64,000 nucleotides of DNA from an uncultured Oscillospiraceae bacterium (GCA_934512135.1 CAKSWT010000005.1:62001-126000), one strand, 5' to 3'; shown: positions 33,816 through 43,340, counted from the stretch's first letter. Numbers and translations are program-made. The notes: generated by a model not told the origin, from the letters alone.

Positions 33816-34586
33816 ATGCAGGAATACTTAGAGAGAACCTTTTCCATCACCTCCTCGGAGGTGGACATCTACGGAAACTGCCGGCCGGCGGCGTTCCTGA
33901 GCTTTTTTCAGGATCTGGCCACAGAGCACTCTGAGATCTTTCACACGGACTGGCACAATCTTTTCCAGGAATATCATGCGATCTGGATGCTGGTACGGGT
34001 CTGGTATCAGATTCGGCGGCCGCTGAACATGGGAGAGGAGCTGACCATCCGGACCTGGCAGCGGGGAACCGGTGGCCTGATTGTCTACCGGGACTTTGAT
34101 CTCTATGTAGGGGAGGAGCAGGTCGGGGAGGCCGTCTCCGCCTGGGTGGTGGCAGATGCGGAGACCCGCAAGATGCTTCGCCCTGGTTCCCTGGAGCGGC
34201 TGGCGGCAGCGCCGGTGCCGGAGCAGGTGAAGGAAAAACAGCTCAAGCTCATCCGCACGCCGAAAAACCGGAAACTGGTCTACACCAGAACGGTCCGTTA
34301 TTCGGATTTGGACCAGAACGGACATATGAACAACACAAAATATGCGGATGTGCTGATGGATGCTCTTTCTGTGGCGGACATGAAGGGCCGATTTGTTTCT
34401 GCCATGCAGCTGAATTACTCCATGGAGTGCCTGGCGGGAGAGGCCATGAATGTTTCCCGGGAGCTGGGCGAAAACGCTTGTTATATTGACGGATGCAGCG
34501 AGGATGGTACCCGCCGGTTTGAGGCAATTCTACAATTTCGGCCAGATTCCGGTTCCAGCCTTGACGGGATGGCGGATTATGAGTAA
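33816..34586 (+). CDS. Acyl-ACP thioesterase (FatA/FatB-like)
   Basis: 256 aa with two hotdog domains. N-terminal domain: FLSFFQDLATEHSE, IWMLVRVWYQIRRP, and LTIRTWQRG. C-terminal domain: VRYSDLDQNGHMNNTKYAD, whose Asn/His are the expected catalytic residues. The family releases fatty acids from acyl-ACP in the cytosol. Own promoter; guaB follows 51 bp downstream and may share the transcript. Acyl-chain preference cannot be read from sequence. Confidence 0.87.
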   Translation: MQEYLERTFSITSSEVDIYGNCRPAAFLSFFQDLATEHSEIFHTDWHNLFQEYHAIWMLVRVWYQIRRPLNMGEELTIRTWQRGTGGLIVYRDFDLYVGEEQVGEAVSAWVVADAETRKMLRPGSLERLAAAPVPEQVKEKQLKLIRTPKNRKLVYTRTVRYSDLDQNGHMNNTKYADVLMDALSVADMKGRFVSAMQLNYSMECLAGEAMNVSRELGENACYIDGCSEDGTRRFEAILQFRPDSGSSLDGMADYE

Positions 34587-34637
34587 AATAGGGTAATCAT
34601 TCGTTTGAAACGGACTTTATAAAAAGGAGAGGTTTGC

Positions 34638-36113
34638 ATGATGGTAAATGACAATCCGGCGCAGAAGTTTTGCAAAGAAGGACTGACCTTTGACGATGTA
34701 TTGCTGATCCCTGCGGCCAGCGAGGTGGTTCCCCGCCAGATTTCCCTGGGGACCCAGCTGACGAAGAAGATTCACCTGAACATCCCCCTGCTGTCCTCTG
34801 CTATGGATACTGTCACGGAGTATAAGATGGCCATTGCCATGGCGCGGGAGGGCGGCATCGGTATCATTCATAAGAACATGACCATTGAAGATCAGATTGA
34901 ACAGGTGGACATGGTCAAGCGGTCTGAAAACGGCGTAATTACCAATCCCTTCTATCTTGCTCCCGATAACACCCTCCAGGATGCGGACAACCTTATGGCA
35001 AAGTACCGCATCTCCGGCGTGCCGATCTGTGTAGAGGACCGGAAGCTGGTGGGCATCATCACCAACCGGGACATGAAGTTTGAGGAGGATTTCTCCCGTC
35101 CCATCTCCGAGGTTATGACCCACGAAAACCTGGTCACCGCACCGGAGGGCATCACGCTGGAGGAGGCCAAGCGGCTTCTGGGAAAGCATAAAATCGAGAA
35201 GCTCCCCATTGTGGACAAGGATTTCCGGCTCAAGGGCCTCATTACCATCAAGGACATTGAAAAGGCAGATAAATATCCCAACTCCGCCCGGGACGAGTCC
35301 GGCCGGCTGCTGTGCGGCGCGGCCATCGGCGTGACGGAGGATGTGGTACAGCGTGCCGGCGGCCTGCTGGAGGCCGGTGCGGATGTGCTGGCGCTGGACA
35401 GCGCCCACGGCCACTCCAAGAACATTATTCAGTGTGTCCGGAACATCAAGAAGCAGTTCCCCCATGCCCAGCTCATTGCAGGCAACGTGGCCACAGCAGG
35501 CGGCACCCAGGCCCTCATCGAGGCCGGGGCAGACTGCGTCAAGGTAGGCATTGGCCCCGGTTCCATCTGCACCACCCGTGTGGTGGCGGGCATCGGTGTG
35601 CCTCAGATCACCGCCATCTATGATGCGGCCTGTGCGGCGAAGAAGTATGGGGTGCCGATTATTGCCGACGGCGGCATCAAGTATTCCGGTGACATTGTCA
35701 AGGCTCTGGCAGCCGGTGCCTCCACGGTGATGATGGGCTCCATGCTGGCAGGCTGCGAGGAGAGCCCCGGAGAGACGGAGATCTATCAGGGCCGTCAGTT
35801 CAAGGTGTACCGGGGCATGGGCTCCCTGGCGGCTATGGCCAAGGGGTCCAAGGATCGGTATTTCCAGGAGGGCAACTCCAAGCTGGTGCCTGAGGGCGTT
35901 GAGGGCCGCGTGCCCTACAAGGGAAGCCTTTCCGACACGGTGTATCAGCTGCTGGGCGGCATCCGCTCCGGCATGGGCTACTGCGGCTGCCCCACCATTG
36001 GCCAGCTGCAGGAGCGGGGACAGTTTGTGCGCATTACCAGCGCCGGCCTCATTGAGAGCCATCCCCATGACATCACCATCACCAAGGAAGCGCCCAACTA
36101 TTCAAGAGGTTAA
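34638..36113 (+). CDS. guaB: IMP dehydrogenase
   Basis: 491 aa, full length. TIM barrel with a CBS pair inserted at about residues 95-215; catalytic Cys in GPGSICTTR, NAD region ADGGIKYSGDIVKAL and the flap ending with the R-Y dyad region. It converts IMP to XMP, committing purines to GMP. AAAGGAGAGG precedes the ATG. It ends at a strong terminator. No purine riboswitch fits in the 51-bp upstream gap. Confidence 0.96.
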   Translation: MMVNDNPAQKFCKEGLTFDDVLLIPAASEVVPRQISLGTQLTKKIHLNIPLLSSAMDTVTEYKMAIAMAREGGIGIIHKNMTIEDQIEQVDMVKRSENGVITNPFYLAPDNTLQDADNLMAKYRISGVPICVEDRKLVGIITNRDMKFEEDFSRPISEVMTHENLVTAPEGITLEEAKRLLGKHKIEKLPIVDKDFRLKGLITIKDIEKADKYPNSARDESGRLLCGAAIGVTEDVVQRAGGLLEAGADVLALDSAHGHSKNIIQCVRNIKKQFPHAQLIAGNVATAGGTQALIEAGADCVKVGIGPGSICTTRVVAGIGVPQITAIYDAACAAKKYGVPIIADGGIKYSGDIVKALAAGASTVMMGSMLAGCEESPGETEIYQGRQFKVYRGMGSLAAMAKGSKDRYFQEGNSKLVPEGVEGRVPYKGSLSDTVYQLLGGIRSGMGYCGCPTIGQLQERGQFVRITSAGLIESHPHDITITKEAPNYSRG

Positions 36114-36124
36114 GGAATTGGAAG

Positions 36125-36160
36125 GCTGCCCCAAAGGAGACTCCTCTGGGGCAGCTTTTT
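36125..36160 (+). terminator. Intrinsic terminator of guaB
   Basis: GCTGCCCCA/TGGGGCAGC with inner AGGAG/CTCCT, followed by TTTTT. Confidence 0.9.
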
Positions 36161-36178
36161 CTGATAAGGTAGAATATT

Positions 36179-38071
36179 ATGGTTGACATTTATGTAAAAG
36201 ATTTGGTCAAATCCTTTGAGGTGGGAAAAAACCTGCTGGACGGCCTGAGCTTTGAGGTCCGAGCGGGAGAGCGGGTCGGGCTCCTGGGGAAAAACGGTGC
36301 GGGAAAAACCACAGTATTCCGAATTCTCACCGGAGAGATGGACTATGACGAGGGAACCGTGGAGATTGCCCCCGGCAAAAAGATCGGCCTGATTTCCCAG
36401 ATCCCCAAGTATCCGGCGGGCTACACGGTGGAGCAGGTGCTCCGCTGTGCCTTTGGGACGCTGGATGCCATCCGCCGGAAGATGGAGCAGCTGGAAGGAC
36501 AAATGGCGGAAAATCCCACGGACCAGGTGATGAAGGAATATGATAAGCTGTCCACCCGCTATCAGGTGGAAGGCGGCTATGATATGGATGTGGACGTGGA
36601 TAAGATCTGCAACGGTCTGGGGATTCCTGGGGAGATGCGGAGCCAAGACTTTTCCATGCTCTCCGGCGGAGAAAAGACCCGGGTGAATCTGGCCCGGCTG
36701 CTGCTGGAAAAGACGGATATTCTTCTGCTGGACGAGCCCACCAACCATCTGGATATGAAAAGCGTGGAGTGGCTGGAGGAATACCTGCTGAAATTCAAGG
36801 GAACGGTGCTGACCATCTCCCATGACCGGTACTTCCTGGACCAGGTGGTCACCCGGATTGTGGAGCTTCGAGGCGGCCGGGCGGAATACTACAGCGGCAA
36901 CTACTCCTTCTATGTGGAGGAGAAGGAGGCTAGATTCCAGCTGCAGCTCAAGCAGTATGAGCAGGAACAAGCCAAGGTTCAGCAGCTGTCCTATACCATG
37001 GAGCGCATGAAGGGATGGGGCATCAACAACCGCAGCCTCTACCGCCGGGCCATGAGCATCCAGAGCCGAATCGACCGCATCCAAAAAACAGAACGTCCCA
37101 CCCGGGAAAAAACCATGCATGCCAGCTTTGGGCAGCGGGAGTTCCACGGAGATGAGGTCCTGGTGCTGAAGGATTTGGCCATGGGCTTCGGCGCGCGCAC
37201 CCTGTTTTCGGAGGTCAATCTGCTGGTTCAGGGGGGAGAGCACATTGCGCTGTTGGGGGACAACGGCACAGGCAAGTCCACCTTTTTAAAGCTGCTGCTG
37301 AAGGAGGAGATGCCCACAGGGGGAAAGATCAAGTTTGGCCCCTCGGTGAAGATGGCCTACCTTCCCCAGATCATTCACTTTTCCCACCCGGAGCGCAGTG
37401 TGCTGGACACCATGATTTACGAGAAGGACTATTCCACCCAGACCGCCCGGAATCGCCTGGGGGCGTTTTTGTTCTCCGGAGAGGATGTCTATAAGCCGGT
37501 GTCCGCCCTGTCCGGCGGAGAGCAGAGCCGTCTGCGGCTGTGTATGCTCATGGACGAGGAGATCAATCTGCTGATTCTGGATGAGCCCACCAACCATCTG
37601 GACATTGCCTCCCGGGAGTGGATCGAGAATGCTGTGGCGGAGTTCCCGGGGACGCTGCTGTTTGTCTCCCATGACCGGTACTTTATCGACCAGTTCGCGG
37701 ACCGAATCTGGGAGCTGGAGGAGGGACATATTTCCGATTTTAAGGGGAACTACCGCCAGTTTAAGGCCATGAAGCAGGCCCAGGGACAGCAATCCCAAAA
37801 GCAGGAGAAAAAGGAAAAAAAGCAGCGGGAGATCACGCCGGAGGCCGCCCAAAAGAAAAATACCAAAAGCCTGGAGAAGCAAGTCGCCCGGCTGGAGCGG
37901 GATATAGAGAAGCAGGAGGCGCTGCTGGAGGAGTACGACGGTAAAATACAGGAGGCCGCCACGGACTACACGGAGCTCACCAGGCTGATGGAGGAGAAGC
38001 AGCAGGCGCAGTCTGCCCTGGAGGAGATGTATGCCCGGTGGGAGGAGCTCTCCGGGGCCTTGGAGTCATGA
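36179..38071 (+). CDS. ABC-F family ATPase
   Basis: 630 aa with two ABC domains and no membrane segment. Walker A GKNGAGKTT and GDNGTGKST; signatures LSGGEKTRV and LSGGEQSRL; Walker B LLLDEPTNHLD and LILDEPTNHLD. An arginine-rich linker lies between them, and a charged C-terminal coiled coil (EKKEKKQ onward) resembles YdiF/Uup. ABC-F proteins act on ribosomes, some giving antibiotic resistance. The housekeeping type is more likely here. It overlaps the next gene by 4 bp. Confidence 0.92.
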   Translation: MVDIYVKDLVKSFEVGKNLLDGLSFEVRAGERVGLLGKNGAGKTTVFRILTGEMDYDEGTVEIAPGKKIGLISQIPKYPAGYTVEQVLRCAFGTLDAIRRKMEQLEGQMAENPTDQVMKEYDKLSTRYQVEGGYDMDVDVDKICNGLGIPGEMRSQDFSMLSGGEKTRVNLARLLLEKTDILLLDEPTNHLDMKSVEWLEEYLLKFKGTVLTISHDRYFLDQVVTRIVELRGGRAEYYSGNYSFYVEEKEARFQLQLKQYEQEQAKVQQLSYTMERMKGWGINNRSLYRRAMSIQSRIDRIQKTERPTREKTMHASFGQREFHGDEVLVLKDLAMGFGARTLFSEVNLLVQGGEHIALLGDNGTGKSTFLKLLLKEEMPTGGKIKFGPSVKMAYLPQIIHFSHPERSVLDTMIYEKDYSTQTARNRLGAFLFSGEDVYKPVSALSGGEQSRLRLCMLMDEEINLLILDEPTNHLDIASREWIENAVAEFPGTLLFVSHDRYFIDQFADRIWELEEGHISDFKGNYRQFKAMKQAQGQQSQKQEKKEKKQREITPEAAQKKNTKSLEKQVARLERDIEKQEALLEEYDGKIQEAATDYTELTRLMEEKQQAQSALEEMYARWEELSGALES

Positions 38072-38817
38072 AGGCGCTGTGGGTTCCCGGGGGAGCCATA
38101 ATTCTTCTGGGACTGGTGATGCTGGTCTTAGCCTATGTGGAGATGACCGGGGCGGTGCTGGTGCTGTTGGGAGCGGCAGTGGTCCTGGAGGCTGCCCTGT
38201 GGGACCGGGCCGGCCATGGAATGCGGAAAGCCCTGCGAATTCTGGCGATTTTGGCCGCCACGGGAGTGATGTTATTGATGAGCGCCATGAGTCTCATTAC
38301 CGGGTACGGACACACAGACTGGAACCGGGCGGAGCGGTCGGAGTATGCGGTGGTACTGGGAGCGGCGGTCCGGGAGGACGGCAAGGCCTCCCGAATTATG
38401 AGACAGCGGCTTCGGGCAGCCCAGGAGCTGATGGAGCGGAATCCGGGCGTTACGGTGATCCTTTCCGGGGGACAGGGCGGTAACGAGTCCATCTCCGAGG
38501 CGCAGTGCATGTACCAAACGCTGACGGAAATGGGGGCGCCGGCGGAACGGCTGCTGCTGGAGGACCAAAGCGCCACCACCCGGGAAAATCTGATTAACAG
38601 CTGGAAAATCATTCAGGCCAAGGGCGGGACCAGCCACGCAGTGGCCATTGTGACCAGTGAATTTCATCAGCGGCGGGCAGCCTATATTGCCGATACTCTG
38701 GGAATTGAGAGCTGCCCGGTGTCCGGAAGCACGGACCAGTGGTTCTATCGGGTCAATTATACCCTCCGGGAGGCCTTTGCCTTTGTGAAGGCGGTGGCCC
38801 AGGGGGAAATGGATTGA
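38068..38817 (+). CDS. YdcF-like DUF218 membrane protein
   Basis: 249 aa. Two or three N-terminal helices (IILLGLVMLVLAYVEM, VLVLLGAAVVLEAAL, ILAILAATGVMLLMSAM), then a DUF218 domain: YAVVLGAAVREDGKAS, VTVILSGGQGGNESISEA, ATTRENLINSW and VTSEFHQRRA. The family includes SanA and ElyC, linked to envelope integrity. ATGA overlap with the ABC-F stop indicates cotranscription. Confidence 0.85.
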   Translation: MKALWVPGGAIILLGLVMLVLAYVEMTGAVLVLLGAAVVLEAALWDRAGHGMRKALRILAILAATGVMLLMSAMSLITGYGHTDWNRAERSEYAVVLGAAVREDGKASRIMRQRLRAAQELMERNPGVTVILSGGQGGNESISEAQCMYQTLTEMGAPAERLLLEDQSATTRENLINSWKIIQAKGGTSHAVAIVTSEFHQRRAAYIADTLGIESCPVSGSTDQWFYRVNYTLREAFAFVKAVAQGEMD

Positions 38818-38842
38818 CTTCCCTGAGAACGGGCAGTATAAT
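38814..38842 (+). promoter_or_regulatory. Sigma-A promoter of mrp
   Basis: TTGACT (38814-38819), 17-bp spacer, TATAAT (38837-38842), overlapping the stop of the DUF218 gene. Confidence 0.75.
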
Positions 38843-38883
38843 AATGCCGGAGCAAACCGAGTCGCGGCTTGTTCCGGCATTTT
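38843..38883 (+). terminator. Hairpin after the DUF218 gene, overlapping the mrp start region
   Basis: AATGCCGGA-GCAA/TTGT-TCCGGCATT followed by TTG. It can end the upstream transcript, and most of it lies within the first 35 nt of the mrp transcript. Confidence 0.65.
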
Positions 38884-38937
38884 GACATTTGGCATGGTTG
38901 CTTTATGAAGAGGAAAACAGGGAAAGGACGAGATCAA

Positions 38938-39765
38938 ATGAGCGAAAACTGTAATGGAAATTGCAGCGGATGCAGTGAATCCTGCGACAACCGCCAGGCG
39001 GAGAGCCTGCTGGCCCAGGCAAATCCGCTTTCCAATGTGAAGAAGGTCATTGCGGTAGTCAGCGGCAAGGGCGGTGTGGGAAAGTCCACCGTCACCTCGA
39101 TGCTGGCGGTGGAAATGAACCGGCGGGGCTATCACACCGGGGTGCTGGATGCAGATATCACCGGTCCCTCCATTCCCACGGCACTGAATATCCATGGCCG
39201 TCCCACCGGCTGCGAGGAGGGGATGCTGCCCATTCGCTCGGAGACAGGCATTGACGTGATGAGCATCAATCTTCTCCTGGAAAAGGATACGGACCCGGTG
39301 CTTTGGCGGGGCCCGATTCTGGGGGGCGTGGTCAAGCAGTTCTGGACCGATGTGGTGTGGAAGGACGTGGACTATCTGTTCGTGGATATGCCGCCCGGAA
39401 CCGGCGATGTGCCCCTGACGGTGTTCCAGAGCCTGCCCATTGACGGGATTGTAGTGGTAACCAGCCCCCAGGAGCTGGTTTCCATGATTGTGAAAAAGGC
39501 CGTGAATATGGCGGAAATGATGAACGTTCCGGTGATTGGCCTGGTGGAGAACTACAGCTATCTCAAGTGCCCCGACTGTGGAAAAGAGATTCCCGTGTTC
39601 GGAAAAAGCACCATTGACGCGGTGGGGAAGGAGCTGGGCATTCCCGTGCTCTGCAAGCTGCCCATAGACCCCCATTTGGCGGAGGCCATGGACGAGGGAC
39701 TTTTGGAGCATGCCAAGGTGGACGCCATCGCCCCGGCGGCGGACGCCATCGAAAAAGCGGAATAA
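38938..39765 (+). CDS. Mrp/NBP35-family Fe-S carrier ATPase
   Basis: 275 aa. A Cys-rich N-terminus (CNGNCSGCSESC) precedes a deviant Walker A, SGKGGVGKST, with LDADITGPSIPT and DMPPGTGDVPLT, then a C-terminal CPDCGKE pair. The architecture matches Mrp/ApbC and NBP35 proteins that assemble and deliver [4Fe-4S] clusters. This fits a genome with many Fe-S enzymes. ATG 38938 follows a GAAAGGA site. Own promoter and terminator. Confidence 0.92.
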   Translation: MSENCNGNCSGCSESCDNRQAESLLAQANPLSNVKKVIAVVSGKGGVGKSTVTSMLAVEMNRRGYHTGVLDADITGPSIPTALNIHGRPTGCEEGMLPIRSETGIDVMSINLLLEKDTDPVLWRGPILGGVVKQFWTDVVWKDVDYLFVDMPPGTGDVPLTVFQSLPIDGIVVVTSPQELVSMIVKKAVNMAEMMNVPVIGLVENYSYLKCPDCGKEIPVFGKSTIDAVGKELGIPVLCKLPIDPHLAEAMDEGLLEHAKVDAIAPAADAIEKAE

Positions 39766-39768
39766 CAC

Positions 39769-39804
39769 AAAACCGTCAGACTGCGCCGCAGTCTGACGGT
39801 TTTT
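39769..39804. terminator. Bidirectional terminator between mrp and the D-aminoacylase-like gene
   Basis: AAAACCGTCAGACTGC - GCC - GCAGTCTGACGGTTTTT, U-tracts on both strands. Confidence 0.9.
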
Positions 39805-39810
39805 GACGTT

Positions 39811-41166
39811 TTATTGGCCCCGGCGCAGGACCCGGCCCAGCCGGTCCTGCTGGATCACACCGTGGTCACAGGCAATTTCACCGCCCAGGAACACATAGGA
39901 AAGGCCCTCTGGAGCCAGATCCGGAGCCGCAAAGGTGGCCCTGTCCTGAATGGTCTCCGGATCAAAGATCACCAGGTCTGCGTCACTGCCGGGGTGCAAA
40001 TTGCCCTTCCGGGAGAGTCCCAGGCGACGGGCCGGCATGGCGGTCATCTTCTCTATGGCGTCGTAGAGGGAGAGGGTGCCGCCGCGGACGTACTCCGCAA
40101 GAAGCCTTGGAAAGCTGCCTGCGGCCCTGGGATGGCCCTGGCGGGCATGCATCAGGCCGTCGGTGCAGAGCATCACCCCGGGGTGATGCAGAGCCATGGC
40201 CACATCCTCCGGCTTCATCACATGGGCTACGGTGATGGTGTCCGGGGCGGTCCGGCGAAGCTCCTCAAAAATCTCCTTGGTGCAGCGCCGGCCCTGGTAG
40301 GGACCGTCGCACAGGACAATGGCGTCATAGTCACAGTGATACCGCTGGAGAAATCCCGGGTCGTAGGTGGTCTCTCCGATTTCGGTGCTGAAGGCGCTGT
40401 AGGGATAGCAGTCCGCCATCACATCCAGGCCCTGGAGCCTGGCCTCGTCCAGCTGGGCCAGCACGCCGGCCATCTGGCCAAAGCCGCCCATGGAGCCCAG
40501 GTGACTGATCTGCATGGGAAGGCCATAGGCCCGCCCCACCTCCAGAAATTCGTCAATGGATTCAAAAATGTAGGCGGCGTCGTCCCGGACGTGGGCGGCG
40601 GTGAGGAGATGGTCCCGCTGGCAGAGCCGGGCGGTCTCCAGCAGCTCCTCCCGGTTCATGCCGGGATAGTACCGAATGCCGTAGGAGATGCCAAAGCAGC
40701 CCGCATCCAGCCAGTCCTGGAGAACGGAGGATACCTGACGAATTTCCGAGGAGGACAGCGTGGCGTATTTATCCCGGAACCCGGCGGTCTCCCGGGCGCT
40801 GCCGTGTCCGGCCAGCATACAGAGATTCACCGGCAGACCGCCGGAGACCAGACGGAAATACTCCCTGGGAGGCAGGACATTTTCTCCGCAGTTGCCTGCC
40901 AGCACCGTGGTGACGCCCATCCGCAGCATACAGCCGAAAATGGAGTGCTCCAGGTCCTGAAGATCGGCGGCCGGAGCCTCGTGCATGTGGATGTCCAAAA
41001 AGCCCGGGCAGACCACCTGGCCGGTGGCGTCAATGGACCGAAATTCTCCCTGGGGGCGTTGTCTGGTCAGGGCGACAATCCGGCCGCCCTCCAAAATGAC
41101 ATTCAGGGGGCTTTGAATGTGGTGCGCCGGGTCCAGCACCAGGCCGTTTTCAATCAGCGTTCTCAC
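39811..41166 (-). CDS. N-acyl-D-amino-acid deacylase / D-aminoacylase-like amidohydrolase
   Basis: 451 aa. Metal-binding motif GFLDIHMHEAP, ITTVLAGNCGEN-type loop (MGVTTVLAGNCGEN), later His residues in ITVAHVMKPED and LCTDGLMHARQGHPRAAG. This matches the D-aminoacylase branch of the amidohydrolase superfamily, zinc enzymes that deacylate N-acyl-D-amino acids. GTG start at 41166 with AGGAG upstream, 6 bp after the trigger-factor-like stop, so both are in one operon. The substrate is unproven. Confidence 0.83.
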   Translation of the reverse strand: MRTLIENGLVLDPAHHIQSPLNVILEGGRIVALTRQRPQGEFRSIDATGQVVCPGFLDIHMHEAPAADLQDLEHSIFGCMLRMGVTTVLAGNCGENVLPPREYFRLVSGGLPVNLCMLAGHGSARETAGFRDKYATLSSSEIRQVSSVLQDWLDAGCFGISYGIRYYPGMNREELLETARLCQRDHLLTAAHVRDDAAYIFESIDEFLEVGRAYGLPMQISHLGSMGGFGQMAGVLAQLDEARLQGLDVMADCYPYSAFSTEIGETTYDPGFLQRYHCDYDAIVLCDGPYQGRRCTKEIFEELRRTAPDTITVAHVMKPEDVAMALHHPGVMLCTDGLMHARQGHPRAAGSFPRLLAEYVRGGTLSLYDAIEKMTAMPARRLGLSRKGNLHPGSDADLVIFDPETIQDRATFAAPDLAPEGLSYVFLGGEIACDHGVIQQDRLGRVLRRGQ

Positions 41167-41172
41167 GGGAAA

Positions 41173-42405
41173 TTACTCCTGATCCAAAATCGTGCTCTCC
41201 CGGAGCAGCGTGTAGGCCTTCTGGTTTACGATTTCGGCGGTGAGCTCCGCATCCATTTCAGGACCGGCATACTGGCGGAGCTGCTCCTTGGGCATGCCGT
41301 ACTGCTGAGACATCTGATCCCAGCACTGCTCCAGCTCCTCCGGAGCGGCGGTGAGGCCCTCGGCCTCCGCAATGGCGGAGAGCACCAGCCGCAGCTGGAT
41401 CCGGCGGCGGGCCAGGGGGAACATTTCTCTGCGCATACCGTCGATGGTCTTGCCGGTCTGCTGGCAGAATTGGTCGATGGTCATGCTCTTGGCGGCAATC
41501 TCTGCGGCAAACTGCTGCAGGCAGATGTTTGCCTCGCTTTCGATCATGGCCTCGGGCAGTTCGGCCTGCGCCTCCTCCAGGACGACCTGGAGAACCTGAT
41601 CCTCAATCTCCTGATCCGCCTGGCTTTTCCGGTGCTGGGTGGCCTGGGCACGGACCTGCTCCTTCTGGGCGTCGGTCAGAGGAGCCTGCTTCTTCTCCTG
41701 GACCTCCTTGACGGTGACCTGGAACAGTGCGGGCTGTCCGGCCAGCTCCGGGGCCTGGTACTGGGCGGGGAAGGTCACATGGACTTCCACCTGGTCTCCG
41801 GCCTTGGCGCCCACCAGCTGCTCCTCGAAGCCCGGGATAAACTGGCCGGAGCCCAAGGTCAGGGGATAGTCGCTGCCGGTGCCTCCGGCAAAGGCGACGC
41901 CGTCCTTGTAGCCGGCAAAATCAATGAGGGTGGTATCCCCCAGGGCGGCGGGGCGGTCCACGGAGACGGTGACCAGGTTCTGGGCCTCTGCGGCCTGAAG
42001 GGCAGCCTGAATCTCCTCCTCGGTGGGGGTGAGGCGGGGCATTTTCACATGAATCCCCTTGTAACGCCCCAGCTTCATATTGGGACGGAGGGCAAAGGTC
42101 AGGGTGAACGCCGCACCCTCCTGCTCACTGGCCTGGAGCACGGCGACCTTGGGGTCGGAGGCCACCGGCAGATCGATCTGCTTCATGACATCCTCGTAGA
42201 TTCCGCCAAACAGCTCCTGAACGGCCTCCCGAAGGATGGCACCTCCCTCGGGGTTGGTGTCAAGACCTTCCCGGGGAAGGGAGAAGCCCTCTTCCTTGCT
42301 GTGGGCTTCGTAGGCCTTGTTAAGCGCCTTGGTGAGGTCCTCACCGGGCAGGGTCACGCCGACCTGGGCCATGCCGTTTTCCTGAGACAAAATTTTAATT
42401 TCCAT
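41173..42405 (-). CDS. Trigger factor family protein, divergent N-terminus
   Basis: 410 aa. Residues 1-110 align loosely with the ribosome-binding domain, but the docking signature GFRxGK is replaced by EEGFSLPREGLD (residues 38-49). The PPIase domain (about 150-230) is clear: GDTTLIDFAGYKDG, SGQFIPGFEEQLVG, VHVTFPAQYQ. A helical C-terminal domain follows. ATG 42405 lies after AAAGGAG. Normally trigger factor binds nascent chains beside L23; without the loop this paralogue may be ribosome-independent. No clpP/clpX neighbour, where tig usually sits. Confidence 0.82.
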   Translation of the reverse strand: MEIKILSQENGMAQVGVTLPGEDLTKALNKAYEAHSKEEGFSLPREGLDTNPEGGAILREAVQELFGGIYEDVMKQIDLPVASDPKVAVLQASEQEGAAFTLTFALRPNMKLGRYKGIHVKMPRLTPTEEEIQAALQAAEAQNLVTVSVDRPAALGDTTLIDFAGYKDGVAFAGGTGSDYPLTLGSGQFIPGFEEQLVGAKAGDQVEVHVTFPAQYQAPELAGQPALFQVTVKEVQEKKQAPLTDAQKEQVRAQATQHRKSQADQEIEDQVLQVVLEEAQAELPEAMIESEANICLQQFAAEIAAKSMTIDQFCQQTGKTIDGMRREMFPLARRRIQLRLVLSAIAEAEGLTAAPEELEQCWDQMSQQYGMPKEQLRQYAGPEMDAELTAEIVNQKAYTLLRESTILDQE

Positions 42406-42491
42406 AGTAATCTCCTTTAACATCAACCCACTTGCAGGAGACGCAGGATCAGTGGCCGCCTGCAAATGATAAAGAATGCGTAATTGCTAAT

Positions 42492-42520
42492 ACTATAACA
42501 GATTTTTGCCGTGGGTACAA
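42492..42520 (-). promoter_or_regulatory. Sigma-A promoter of the trigger-factor-like operon
   Basis: Minus strand: TTGTAC (42520-42515), 17-bp spacer, TATAGT (42497-42492). Confidence 0.7.
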
Positions 42521-42529
42521 TGATTCTGT

Positions 42530-42558
42530 TTGAAAAACCCCAAAAGATGCGATATGAT
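42530..42558 (+). promoter_or_regulatory. Sigma-A promoter of the ThrE pair
   Basis: TTGAAA (42530-42535), 17-bp spacer, TATGAT (42553-42558). Confidence 0.75.
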
Positions 42559-42583
42559 AAGGGCACCTTAGGAGGGAGTCGCG

Positions 42584-43327
42584 ATGGACAGTCTGGAGCA
42601 GAAGCTCAATGATGCGCTGGATATTGGAGAGGGGCTGCTGAAAAGCGGCGCAGAGGTAGGCCGTGTGGAGGATACCATCACCCGAATCCTCCGGTCCCAG
42701 GGAGCGGACCGAGTGGACGTGTTTACCATCACCTCCAGCATTGTGGTCACCGGCCATTTTGGAGAGGAGATTCGAACACAGACCCGGAGAGTTCGGGAGG
42801 GCAGCTACAATATGACGGCGCTGACGGCCTTCAACGGGCTGAGCCGGGATCTGTGTCAGGGAAAGCTGACCCATGAGGATGTGGCAGCGCGGCTTCAACG
42901 GATTGCAGCTGGTCCCACCTATGGCTTCGGCATCTCGGTGCTGTGCTACGGAATGGCCAGTGTGGCCTTTTCTCTGTTCTTTGGAGGGAGCTTTTTGGAT
43001 GCGGTGATCTCCGGAGGAATCGGCATGTTGATCCGGCTGATGCTCTGGGGCATGAATAAGCTGCAGGTGCCGGGCATCGCCACCACACTGCTGTGCGCCA
43101 TTGTAGGCGGCTTCCTGGGCCATGGGGTGATGCTCCTGGGGGTGCCCTGCGCCCCCGGAAAAATCGCCATCGGCAATATTATGCTGCTGGTGCCGGGGAT
43201 TGGAATGACCAACGCCATTCGGGACATGTTTACCGGAGATACCATTTCCGGACTTTTACGGTTTTTTGAGACACTGCTTTTGGGGCTGGCGCTGGCCTGG
43301 GGGTTTGCGCTGCCGTCGCTGCTATAG
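42584..43327 (+). CDS. ThrE-type exporter, large subunit (DUF1212)
   Basis: 247 aa. Soluble N-terminal part with LLKSGAEVGRVEDTITRIL, followed by about five hydrophobic helices. Together with the next gene it forms the split version of the threonine/serine exporter ThrE, whose two halves are fused in Corynebacterium. AGGAGG-type site before the ATG and 13 bp to the next gene. The substrate is inferred from the family. Confidence 0.85.
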   Translation: MDSLEQKLNDALDIGEGLLKSGAEVGRVEDTITRILRSQGADRVDVFTITSSIVVTGHFGEEIRTQTRRVREGSYNMTALTAFNGLSRDLCQGKLTHEDVAARLQRIAAGPTYGFGISVLCYGMASVAFSLFFGGSFLDAVISGGIGMLIRLMLWGMNKLQVPGIATTLLCAIVGGFLGHGVMLLGVPCAPGKIAIGNIMLLVPGIGMTNAIRDMFTGDTISGLLRFFETLLLGLALAWGFALPSLL

Positions 43328-43340
43328 GGAGGGAAGGAAA

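Noticed and set aside
39814..42420. Long open frame on the plus strand opposite the D-aminoacylase and trigger-factor-like genes
   Set aside because: It mirrors two well-supported minus-strand genes with clear motifs, start sites and promoter; it is a GC-rich antisense frame with no recognisable domain.
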